Positions 1 through 5,824 of a stretch of 9,237 nt of DNA are shown piece after piece (position 1 is the first letter of the stretch; the number at the start of each line of letters is the position of its first letter). The notes under the pieces are model-generated. The model was not told where the DNA came from. It saw nothing but the letters and a program-made list of their open reading frames with translations, and did not search any database. This stretch comes from Rhodobacterales bacterium UBA3077 (GTDB lineage: Bacteria > Pseudomonadota > Alphaproteobacteria > Rhodobacterales > Rhodobacteraceae). Made by a program: the position numbers and the translations under genes. The DNA lies in NCBI GenBank assembly GCA_002366685.1, contig DFBP01000218.1, forward strand, positions 1-9,237, written 5' to 3'.

Positions 1-570
1 GGTTTCGATTGGCAAGTCCGTGGCTCTTACAGCCCACGCATCTGCCAGTATTTTCTCCTGTGACGCAGACATCTCGTCAAGAATAGACTGCCGCGACGCA
101 CCACGTCCAAACAGATAGGTATCCGGCGCAAGCGATCCTTCCGGCGGTATTTCGGCCACCTCGCCCGTCAGTATTTCGTTGGCCAACAAAACCTGAACAA
201 TCTCGAACGAACTCAGCCCTTCAGCCAGTGTCACCTTATACTGAACCGACCGACCAGAGGTCAGCACCAGCAACACAGCCTCCATGCTGGCCGCCGCCGG
301 AATTTCGTATTCCCCAAACTTGAGTTGTGAATCCAGCCCCGTATACCGCGCCCCGAGCCGGAAGATATGTTCATCGCTAATTACACCGGCTTCTATCAGC
401 CGCGGAGTCACCTTGGTGAGATTATCGCCTTGGTTTACTTCAATAAATGCGGGCTCACTCAATGGCCCCGGTTCGTAAAACTTCGCTTTCCCCCAGCCGA
501 TAATTGCGCCAAACCCCATCAGCGCCACGATCAGGAGCATAAACGCATTCGCTGCGAGTGATTTGCGCAT
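1..570 (-). CDS. mltG: MltG endolytic murein transglycosylase, N-terminal 190 residues (partial)
   Basis: My translation of the minus strand from ATG at 570 is open to the window edge (190 codons, no stop). MltG (YceG-like, formerly called aminodeoxychorismate lyase) is an inner-membrane enzyme that cuts nascent peptidoglycan strands. Visible features are a short basic start (MRKS), one membrane anchor at about residues 9-27, then the periplasmic YceG/LysM-like part, including IEVNQGDNLTKV (about 43-54), a VTLAEGLSSFEI segment (about 113-124) and the family-typical PEGSLAPDTYLF (about 143-154). The catalytic Glu region of the family lies beyond the cut, so activity cannot be judged. The start codon directly abuts the fabF stop (TAAATG), so the two genes are surely cotranscribed and probably translationally coupled. 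An mltG/yceG gene after fabF is a common arrangement in proteobacteria. Confidence 0.92.
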   Translation of the reverse strand, partial: MRKSLAANAFMLLIVALMGFGAIIGWGKAKFYEPGPLSEPAFIEVNQGDNLTKVTPRLIEAGVISDEHIFRLGARYTGLDSQLKFGEYEIPAAASMEAVLLVLTSGRSVQYKVTLAEGLSSFEIVQVLLANEILTGEVAEIPPEGSLAPDTYLFGRGASRQSILDEMSASQEKILADAWAVRATDLPIET

Positions 571-1830
571 TTAGCTATCCAACTTCTTGAAAACAACCGA
601 AGCATTGGTGCCGCCAAATCCAAACGAGTTGCTTAAAGCTACATCAATCTTGCGTTTCACAGCCTTGTTAGGGGCAAGATCCAGCGGGCTGTCCACATCG
701 GGGTTGTCGAGGTTGATGGTTGGCGGTGCAACCTGATCGCGGATCGCCAGAATAGAGAAAATCGCCTCCACAGCTCCAGCAGCCCCCAGCAAGTGCCCGA
801 TCGAGGATTTTGTAGACGACATCGTTGCCTTGCTATCCTCTCCCAAAAGTCGCGCCACTGCACCCAACTCGATCGTATCTGCCATGGTCGACGTTCCGTG
901 CGCATTCACATAATCCACATCAGCAGGCTCCAGCCCGGCATGCTTTAGCGCGGATTTCATCGAGCGGAAGCCGCCGTCACCATCCGCAGCCGGCGCGGTT
1001 ATATGATAAGCATCCCCCGAAAGACCATAGCCAACAACTTCTGCATAAATCTTCGCGCCACGCGCGCGCGCGTGCTCAAGCTCTTCGAGCACCACAATGC
1101 CAGCGCCTTCGCCCATCACAAAGCCATCACGGTCTTTATCATAGGGGCGGCTCGCGCTCTTGGGGTCATCCGCCCGCTTGGTCGAAAGCGCCTTGGCAGC
1201 GTTAAAACCAGCCATGCCGATGCCGCATATCGCGGCTTCAGCCCCGCCGGCGACCATCACATCCGCATCGTCAAACATAATCAACCGCGCTGCATCCCCA
1301 ATCGCATGGGTGCCGGTCGAGCACGCTGTTACAACCGCGTGGTTCGGCCCCTTAAACCCGTAGCGGATCGAAACTTGCCCCGAGCAAAGGTTGATCAACG
1401 ATCCCGGAATAAAAAATGGGGAAACCCGCCGCGGCCCTTTTTCGGCCATCATCAGCGTGGTTTTCTCGATCAGAGCCAAGCCACCTATGCCTGAACCGAT
1501 CATTACACCTGTGCGCTCGCGGTCCTCTTCGCCTTCTGGGGTCCAGCCAGCATCTTCCACAGCCTGCTGCGCCGCGGCCATCGCAAACAGGATAAACGTA
1601 TCCACCTTGCGCTGCTCTTTCTTGGCCATGTAGTCATCGGGGTTAAACGTCCCGTCGCTCCCGTCACCGAATGGCACCTCACAGGCATAGGTCGTGGCGA
1701 AGCCTTCTGTATCAAAATGCGTGATCGGCCCCGCGCCCGATTGCCCGTCCAGCAACCGCTCCCATGTTTCTTCCACACCATCTGCCAAAGGGGAAACCAT
1801 CCCCAATCCTGTAACCACAACTCGACGCAT
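571..1830 (-). CDS. fabF: 3-oxoacyl-ACP synthase II (KAS II)
   Basis: FabF condenses malonyl-ACP with a growing acyl-ACP in the cytoplasmic type II fatty acid synthase, and extends unsaturated C16 to C18 chains. The 419-residue protein is of normal length. The Cys-His-His triad is intact: Cys170 in the TACSTGTHA motif, His311 in NAHGTST and His346 in SSIGHLLGAAG. The gating-loop motif SFGFGGTN is at about 402-409. The start ATG is preceded by a strong purine-rich ribosome site (GGGAGCAGGA, 2 bases before ATG). It lies downstream of acpP and a small exported protein and abuts mltG. The 82-bp gap upstream has no convincing promoter, so transcription probably comes from upstream genes. Nothing suggests damage. 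Confidence 0.98.
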   Translation of the reverse strand: MRRVVVTGLGMVSPLADGVEETWERLLDGQSGAGPITHFDTEGFATTYACEVPFGDGSDGTFNPDDYMAKKEQRKVDTFILFAMAAAQQAVEDAGWTPEGEEDRERTGVMIGSGIGGLALIEKTTLMMAEKGPRRVSPFFIPGSLINLCSGQVSIRYGFKGPNHAVVTACSTGTHAIGDAARLIMFDDADVMVAGGAEAAICGIGMAGFNAAKALSTKRADDPKSASRPYDKDRDGFVMGEGAGIVVLEELEHARARGAKIYAEVVGYGLSGDAYHITAPAADGDGGFRSMKSALKHAGLEPADVDYVNAHGTSTMADTIELGAVARLLGEDSKATMSSTKSSIGHLLGAAGAVEAIFSILAIRDQVAPPTINLDNPDVDSPLDLAPNKAVKRKIDVALSNSFGFGGTNASVVFKKLDS

Positions 1831-1912
1831 ATTCCTGCTCCCGATTAATTCAATTCACAATGGTTTACCCCAAGCAAAGTGCGAAGGGCAAGGGATTCTC
1901 AATCTACCCTTG

Positions 1913-2332
1913 TTACTGTATCTGGATTTGCGCGCGCTCAAAGCTCGCCTGCTCTTTGCTGCCGTCATCATACTTGAGCATGACCGTGACAGAGTGCACC
2001 GAGCCAACCGGAAAACTCACATAAAGCGGGAATTGCACAGGGTCCATCGAGGAAGGTGCGGCTGTGCCCTCATGGCAAGGTTCCATTGCGTATAGGTTGC
2101 TCGGTGTTTCGCCGTTTATACCGTAAAGAATGCCGTCCAACCCGCAACGAAAGCTCATCAAGTGGGTAAAATAAAGTAAATCCTGCCCGTCAAAAACACG
2201 AACGGCGACCCAGCTGCCCTGGGTCATACCCAGAATTGGCTTTACTTCCTCAGCCGTCATAAACTGCGCCTGCGCACCACTCGCAAAACCTGATGCCACT
2301 AAAAGTGCGCCAAAAAAATTTCTGATTTTCAA
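1913..2332 (-). CDS. Small exported protein of unknown function between acpP and fabF
   Basis: I do not recognise a named family. I choose TTG at 2332 as the start. It gives a 139-residue protein opening with a textbook signal peptide (KIRNFFGALLVASG, then AQA before QF at about residue 22), and GGGAA sits 6 bases upstream. The longer reading from ATG at 2386 would begin inside the acpP terminator and put 18 odd residues before the signal peptide. The mature part is about 117 residues with two cysteines (FRCG and EPCHEG), suggesting a disulfide in the periplasm, and ends in beta-rich, polar sequence (SVTVMLKYDDGS). It has no promoter of its own within the short gap after the acpP terminator, so it probably depends on read-through from acpP and is expressed at a lower level. 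Frame and signal peptide make it a real gene; the function is unknown. Confidence 0.82.
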   Translation of the reverse strand: MKIRNFFGALLVASGFASGAQAQFMTAEEVKPILGMTQGSWVAVRVFDGQDLLYFTHLMSFRCGLDGILYGINGETPSNLYAMEPCHEGTAAPSSMDPVQFPLYVSFPVGSVHSVTVMLKYDDGSKEQASFERAQIQIQ

Positions 2333-2344
2333 AACATTTTCCCA

Positions 2345-2381
2345 ATAAAAAACGGCACCCGACCGCGCCGGATGCCGTTTT
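2345..2381 (-). terminator. Intrinsic terminator after acpP
   Basis: In the minus-strand RNA a 12-13 bp stem (arms 2349-2361 and 2369-2381, 7-base loop, one G-U pair) is followed by a run of six U. The G-U pair becomes a C-A mismatch on the plus strand, so the element is directional. It ends about 20 bases after the acpP stop codon and just before the TTG start of the next gene. It should cap acpP mRNA while allowing partial read-through into the downstream genes. Confidence 0.88.
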
Positions 2382-2401
2382 ATCACAATGTAACCAGAGA
2401 A

Positions 2402-2635
2402 TCAGGCGTTTTCAGTGATGTATTTTACTGCGTCGCCAAAAGACTGGATGTTTTCAGCGGCATCGTCAGGGATCTCGATGCCAAACTCTTCTTCAAACGC
2501 CATTACCAGCTCAACAGTGTCGAGGCTGTCAGCGCCCAGATCGTCGATGAAGGACGCGCCTTCAACAACTTTGTCTTCTTCCACGCTGAGGTGCTCGACA
2601 ACGATTTTTTTCAGGCGATCTGAAATGTCGCTCAT
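2402..2635 (-). CDS. acpP: Acyl carrier protein
   Basis: AcpP carries all acyl intermediates of fatty acid synthesis on a 4'-phosphopantetheine arm and feeds lipid A, phospholipid and lipoate synthesis. The 77-residue, strongly acidic protein has the usual length and the invariant attachment motif DLGADSLDTVELV, with the modified Ser at residue 37. The helix II recognition acids (EEEFGIEIPDD) are present. The start ATG has AAGGA about 7 bases upstream. It has a separate promoter, a leader hairpin and a terminator, consistent with the very high expression typical of acpP. Its separation from fabG by a 1.6-kb gene on the opposite strand is unusual, because the two are normally adjacent. Confidence 0.99.
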   Translation of the reverse strand: MSDISDRLKKIVVEHLSVEEDKVVEGASFIDDLGADSLDTVELVMAFEEEFGIEIPDDAAENIQSFGDAVKYITENA

Positions 2636-2656
2636 AGTTTCATCCTTTTAGCAGTT

Positions 2657-2672
2657 GAGCGGCGAACCGCTC
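2657..2672 (-). promoter_or_regulatory. Stem-loop in the acpP mRNA leader
   Basis: Reading the minus strand, GAGCGG-TTCG-CCGCTC forms a perfect 6-bp stem with a UUCG loop, ending about 12 bases before the acpP ribosome site. The closing pair is G-C rather than the specially stable C-G. It has no U-run, so it is not a terminator. It may protect the 5' leader from RNases or keep the ribosome site unpaired. The role is inferred from position only. Confidence 0.55.
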
Positions 2673-2764
2673 GGGTTATAAGGTGTCATCGGCCAGCTGC
2701 CAAATCTTCCATTAGAAAAACAAAATTCGCCCGTTGGGCAGCGCCCCCGGTAAATCCTGTGGGG

Positions 2765-2792
2765 GCTATAGCATACTTAGAATAGTTGGCAA
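2765..2792 (-). promoter_or_regulatory. Sigma70-type promoter of acpP
   Basis: On the minus strand TTGCCA (2792-2787), 16 bases and TATAGC (2770-2765) form a good housekeeping promoter. The -35 sits in CTTGCC context, as often seen in alphaproteobacteria. The predicted start near 2758 gives a leader of about 120 bases. The bases directly after the -10 are a C-run (CCCC), a GC-rich discriminator of the type linked to ppGpp/DksA control. Confidence 0.65.
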
Positions 2793-2831
2793 GCGTTTTT
2801 CCGGATTCAAGGGCAAGCTCACCTAAAACTC

Positions 2832-2862
2832 TTGCCATGCGACTAGTTCGAGATACTCTCGA
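2832..2862 (+). promoter_or_regulatory. Possible promoter and palindromic operator before the broken accessory gene
   Basis: A plausible -35 (TTGCCA, 2832-2837), a 16-base spacer and a weak -10 (TACTCT, 2854-2859) precede the accessory gene by about 35 bases. The -10 lies inside a perfect inverted repeat TCGAGA-TAC-TCTCGA (2848-2862), followed by TCTTTTT. The repeat could be a repressor site or a weak terminator hairpin. Its overlap with the -10 favours an operator, but the -10 match is poor. Confidence 0.35.
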
Positions 2863-2985
2863 TCTTTTTACCAAAACATTTTCATTTGGAGGCATTATGG
2901 CTGTCAAAAAACTTGGCGCCCCTGTGGGCGAAACTAAACGTATTACCGAAGGTAAACCAGTTAAAACAACAAATCTGATGTAGAA

Positions 2986-3315
2986 TTGGTTCAGCAAATG
3001 CTGATCGACAACGGGGTTTCCGGCGTCAAAATCACCGAAAAAAGAGATTCGAAACTGATAAAATCAATTCAGGGTTATCAAAAATCGGCACTCGGCTACA
3101 AAACACCGGACGGGATCGTTGACCCGGGCCTGCCGACCGAAAAAAAGCTGACCCCAAAATACGCGGCCGCTCAAAAAAAGCGGGATTCGATCAAATACAA
3201 GCGCGTCACGATGAAAGGAAAGTGCTATATTGTGACAGAGGACGAGTTCAAGAAACTCGTGGCGGATGCGATCAAAAAACTCAAACCGCTGGTCGAGTGC
3301 TATCGCAAGCAATAA
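2986..3315 (+). CDS. Fragment carrying the peptidoglycan-binding-like domain (part of the broken gene)
   Basis: If translated alone from TTG 2986 this gives 109 residues; ATG at 2998 is an alternative. Neither has a ribosome site. The first 60 residues match the general pattern of PG-binding-like domains: ELVQQMLIDNG, then LIKSIQGYQKSALG, then the loop TPDGIVDPGLPTEKKL. A Lys-rich linker and a helical EDEFKKLVADAIKKL segment follow, with cysteines in KGKCYIV and VECYRKQ. The frame is open upstream to a TAA at 2962 and reads KSDVELVQ, so the true start has been lost by frameshift. Downstream, the same frame continues beyond the TAA stop. I regard it as a fragment, not an independent gene. Confidence 0.6.
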   Translation: MVQQMLIDNGVSGVKITEKRDSKLIKSIQGYQKSALGYKTPDGIVDPGLPTEKKLTPKYAAAQKKRDSIKYKRVTMKGKCYIVTEDEFKKLVADAIKKLKPLVECYRKQ

Positions 3316-3393
3316 GACACCTGTGAAAGCATCTACGAGGCGTATCTGAAAGTAGGTACACTCGAAAAAGGCTATCTCGCTGCGGTTTCCAAC

Positions 3394-4488
3394 ATGCTGG
3401 TCATCAAGTATAGCGGTGCCTCCCTACCGTCATCGAGCTATGCCAGCAAAGCCCTTTCCGAGGTTGGTAAAGTCGAGCGCGCAATTGCCTCGGGTAAGGT
3501 TGAGGATGTTTATAAATACCTGCCTGCGGCTGAAACTGCGGTCAACAAATTCACATCCGAGATGCTCAAGTTCCTGAAAGCCTATTCCAACAGCGCCAAT
3601 ACGATCGGGGTAACCCTCGGTCTTACAACCGCCGTTGGCTGGGTGGTTGTCGGGGCAATAGCCGGGCCGGTGCTGGTCACTGGCGCAGGGCTAACCGCGG
3701 CCGAGGCTGCCATGGTTGCCGGTGGCACCACTTCGGCGTTGAGTTCGCTTTCGACCGAAGTCGGCAAAATCGCGATGAAAGAAAAACCGGCCACGCCGGG
3801 GGATCTGCTGGATGCGGCCTTTAATGTGGCGGTAGATACTCTCACCGGCGCGGCTACCGGAGCTGTCAGTTCAACAATCAAGTTGAAGTTTGTTGATGAT
3901 ATGGCAAAACGCGTTGCGCCGATGATGGTCAAGAAGCTCAGCGGGGTTATGTCGGAAAAGGCTGTGCAAACCTTGCTTAAAACCTACCTCGCTGAAGGGG
4001 GTAAAGCAGCGCTATCAGGCGCGGCTGAAGAAGCGATAGCCCTGTTTGGCAAATCTGCCAAATCCGGAAAGGTGCCCAGTGAAAAGGATCTTTACGATTC
4101 AGTGGCCAACATTCTTTTCAAAGCGCTCTCGGCAGGGCTTGTGAAAAACCTACAAGGGTTTAACGCCAAATGGTCGGTCGCCGCGCGGGATACGGTTGCC
4201 AAAAAACTGGGTGAAAACGCGATTGGAAAACTGACCAAAGACAAAGATATCGGAAAGATGATGCAGGCCAAGCTGATCAAGGATATCGGCACCGGTGCGA
4301 TTGGCGGCGTTGCGGCCAAGTTCGGGTTTGACAAGGCGATTGAAGCCGCGAAAGGCACGGAAACCCCGGACAAGCTTTCGGCCTCGGCTGAAAAAGCCGT
4401 GCTTGGCGATACAAAGATCAAGAAAATGGTCGACGATCTCCTTCAGGAGATGATCATGGAAGAACGCACGAAAACGTCCGAACGTTAA
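3394..4488 (+). CDS. Fragment with the Gly/Ala-rich hydrophobic and helical C-terminal region (part of the broken gene)
   Basis: The longest intact piece is 364 residues from ATG 3394, which has no Shine-Dalgarno. It could also be a surviving product by internal initiation. Residues about 60-165 hold hydrophobic Gly/Ala/Val stretches (TLGLTTAVGWVVVGAIAGPV; then LTAAEAAMVAGG and FNVAVDTLTGAATGAVSS) that could pack as helical hairpins or insert in a membrane. Residues 165-364 are amphipathic, Lys/Ala-rich helices (for example GKAALSGAAEEAIALFGKSA and GTGAIGGVAAKFGFDKAIEAA), ending in MEERTKTSER. No cysteine and no recognisable catalytic motif is present. Such Gly/Ala-rich helical regions are common in polymorphic toxins and secreted effectors, but no toxin domain can be named. 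It ends 8 bases before a strong hairpin and converges on fabG. Confidence 0.65.
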   Translation: MLVIKYSGASLPSSSYASKALSEVGKVERAIASGKVEDVYKYLPAAETAVNKFTSEMLKFLKAYSNSANTIGVTLGLTTAVGWVVVGAIAGPVLVTGAGLTAAEAAMVAGGTTSALSSLSTEVGKIAMKEKPATPGDLLDAAFNVAVDTLTGAATGAVSSTIKLKFVDDMAKRVAPMMVKKLSGVMSEKAVQTLLKTYLAEGGKAALSGAAEEAIALFGKSAKSGKVPSEKDLYDSVANILFKALSAGLVKNLQGFNAKWSVAARDTVAKKLGENAIGKLTKDKDIGKMMQAKLIKDIGTGAIGGVAAKFGFDKAIEAAKGTETPDKLSASAEKAVLGDTKIKKMVDDLLQEMIMEERTKTSER

Positions 4489-4495
4489 GAGAGAG

Positions 4496-4529
4496 TCGGG
4501 TTTGCCTGCTTCCGGCATGGCAAACCCGA
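4496..4529. terminator. Hairpin between the convergent accessory gene and fabG
   Basis: An 11-bp perfect stem (TCGGGTTTGCC at 4496-4506 and GGCAAACCCGA at 4519-4529) has a 12-base loop that can itself pair further. It fills the 45-bp gap between the two stop codons. On the plus strand it is followed by TTTA, a short U-tract; on the minus strand no U-run follows. It probably ends accessory-gene transcription and may act as a weaker terminator or 3' end stabiliser for fabG. Confidence 0.7.
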
Positions 4530-4533
4530 TTTA

Positions 4534-5271
4534 TCAGAACATCGCCATGCCACCGTTCACGTGCAGCGTTTGCCCGGTCACATATCCGGCCTCGGCACTG
4601 GCCAGATAAAGCGCAGCCGCAGCAATTTCTTCCGAGGTTCCCATCCGGCCCATCGGCACACCGCTTAGCAGGGTTGCTTTTTGTTCGTCAGTCAGCACGT
4701 CTGTCATCGCAGTCGTGATGAACCCCGGCGCAATTGCGTTCACCGTAATCCCGCGGGATGCCACTTCCTGCGCCACTGATTTGCCCATGCCGATCACGCC
4801 AGCTTTTGAGGCCGCATAGTTCGCCTGCCCCGGATTGCCGGTCACACCTACAATGCTGGATATGTTAATAATCCGCCCACCGCGCGCTTTCATCATCGGG
4901 CGCATCACGGCGCGCATCAGCATCATGGTGGAGGTCAGGTTGATCTCCAACACCTGATCCCATTCCTCATCTTTAAGGCGCATAAAAAGGTTGTCTTTGG
5001 TGACACCGGCGTTGTTCACCAATATATCCAAGCCGCCCATGGCTTCAATCGCCTGCCCGGGCAGGGCCTTCACCGCGTCCCGGTCCGAAAGATTACACGG
5101 CACCACATGCGCGCGCTCGCCAAGCTCGGCGGCCAGCGCGTTCAGCGGGTCCACCCGCGTACCCGAGAGAGCAACCGTGGCCCCCGCCCTGTGCAACGCC
5201 GTTGCAATAGCGCCGCCAATTCCGCCCGAAGCGCCGGTGACCAACGCTGTTTTTCCTGTTAGATCAAACAT
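4534..5271 (-). CDS. fabG: 3-oxoacyl-ACP reductase
   Basis: FabG is the NADPH-dependent short-chain dehydrogenase that reduces 3-oxoacyl-ACP to 3-hydroxyacyl-ACP in each elongation round. The 245-residue protein has the full classical SDR set: the TGASGGIG cofactor loop (12-19), NNAG (86-89), catalytic Asn111, Ser139, and Tyr152/Lys156 in the YAASK motif. The C-terminus GGMAMF matches the usual FabG tetramer-interface tail. The start has TAGGA about 7 bases upstream. A candidate promoter lies in the 60-bp gap behind the upstream exported-protein gene, so it may be expressed both from that and from the fabD transcript. It is convergent with the broken accessory gene, and the usual fabG-acpP adjacency is lost. 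Confidence 0.97.
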   Translation of the reverse strand: MFDLTGKTALVTGASGGIGGAIATALHRAGATVALSGTRVDPLNALAAELGERAHVVPCNLSDRDAVKALPGQAIEAMGGLDILVNNAGVTKDNLFMRLKDEEWDQVLEINLTSTMMLMRAVMRPMMKARGGRIINISSIVGVTGNPGQANYAASKAGVIGMGKSVAQEVASRGITVNAIAPGFITTAMTDVLTDEQKATLLSGVPMGRMGTSEEIAAAALYLASAEAGYVTGQTLHVNGGMAMF

Positions 5272-5300
5272 GTTTGTTTCCTACTGCTAAGAATGCGCCA

Positions 5301-5327
5301 TTTATACCTTGCCTAATACAAGGGCAA
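5301..5327 (-). promoter_or_regulatory. Possible fabG promoter
   Basis: On the minus strand TTGCCC (5327-5322), 15 bases and TATAAA (5306-5301) lie about 30 bases before the fabG start. The -10 is good but the spacer is short. The region also holds a small inverted repeat (TTGCC...GGCAA), so it could equally be a weak RNA hairpin in the fabD-fabG transcript. Confidence 0.35.
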
Positions 5328-5331
5328 AACC

Positions 5332-5820
5332 CTAATTGCGTTCGCATTCGGATAATAATTTGGAAATCGCCCCGCGTGAGCCGGAAAGCGATATCCGACC
5401 GTGCAAGTCAAAACTCGGCATCGAAACCAGAACCTCCTGCCCGGATTGCAGGGCCTCGAATAGCGGGTGCTCACGATCCCACGCCAAACGCATGAAGCCG
5501 AATTCATCCGTAGCGCCGTAGTATTGAGCGTAATCCGAATAGGTGAAATCCCCTACCTTCAACGAAATTGGCCAGTATTCTCCACCGGTTGGCACACCAT
5601 TGGGCAGGCCGTTCATCGGATAGTAGTTTACGGCTAATGCCGGGTAAATACAGATGACGGCAATGGAATGCGGCGCACCACAAGGGCTTGCGGCTTCAGG
5701 TGAATCAGCTTCAAATCCGCCAAACTCGGTGTGGGTCCAGCTGCTTTCGCACTCCTGCGCTACGGCACTACCCGTGCAGCCCAACGCAGCTATTGCAGCT
5801 AAAACCGTCAGCTTTTGCAT
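5332..5820 (-). CDS. Small exported protein of unknown function between fabD and fabG
   Basis: I choose ATG 5820: it lies 4 bases after the fabD stop, has AAGGA upstream, and opens directly with a signal peptide (MQKLTVLAAIAALG, cleavage likely after AVA at residue 21). The longer reading from 5892 overlaps fabD and hides the signal. A cysteine at residue 15 gives an imperfect lipobox (AALGC), so a lipoprotein is possible but less likely. The 141-residue mature protein has several cysteines, including pairs near its start (QEC, SPCGAP, VICIYP) and one near its end (SECERN), suggesting disulfides in the periplasm. Aromatic-rich sequence (FTYSDYAQYYGATDEFGF) and a C-terminal pattern FDLHGRISLSGSRGAISKLLSEC follow. 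I do not recognise the family. The tight spacing marks it as translationally linked to fabD. Confidence 0.82.
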   Translation of the reverse strand: MQKLTVLAAIAALGCTGSAVAQECESSWTHTEFGGFEADSPEAASPCGAPHSIAVICIYPALAVNYYPMNGLPNGVPTGGEYWPISLKVGDFTYSDYAQYYGATDEFGFMRLAWDREHPLFEALQSGQEVLVSMPSFDLHGRISLSGSRGAISKLLSECERN

Positions 5821-5824
5821 ACCA

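Larger units (their letters stand above)
2897..4488 (+). pseudogene. Broken gene: PG-binding-like domain plus Gly/Ala-rich helical effector-like protein (frameshift and nonsense)
   Basis: Three segments read as one former gene of about 530 residues. Segment 1 begins at ATG 2897 behind a strong GGAGG (2888-2892) and runs 28 codons to TAG at 2981. One extra base in the A-run at 2963-2966 joins it to segment 2, giving GKPVKNNKSDVELVQQML, the typical opening of a peptidoglycan-binding-like domain (DVxLVQ-LL, then an I-x-x-YQ helix and a PDGIVDPG-x-x-T loop at about residues 24-85). Segment 2 ends at TAA 3313-3315, but the same frame stays open across 3316-3393 with protein-like sequence (TCESIYEAYLKVG) into segment 3, which ends at 4488. 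Segments 2 and 3 have no Shine-Dalgarno of their own. The rest is a Gly/Ala/Val hydrophobic stretch (about residues 235-325) and a Lys/Ala-rich helical tail. No signal peptide is seen. The architecture recalls envelope-targeted effectors or toxins, which is inference. The gene lies on the opposite strand between fabG and acpP, suggesting insertion. Confidence 0.8.

Noticed and set aside
825..1494. Plus-strand frames of 126 and 163 codons opposite fabF
   Set aside because: They are antisense shadows of an intact fabF with its catalytic motifs; Arg/His/Pro-rich composition is typical of such shadows.
1831..1912. Promoter for fabF in the gap after the small exported protein gene
   Set aside because: The best -35/-10 pairs match only weakly; only the ribosome site is convincing.
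2743..2766. GCCCCC/GGGGGC inverted repeat as a terminator or operator
   Set aside because: It overlaps the acpP -10 and discriminator, has a 12-base loop and no U-run; part would not be transcribed. More likely a by-product of the C-rich discriminator.
2686..2997. Minus-strand 103-codon reading frame upstream of acpP
   Set aside because: It covers the acpP promoter and the ribosome site and start of the accessory gene, has no ribosome site, and its product looks random.
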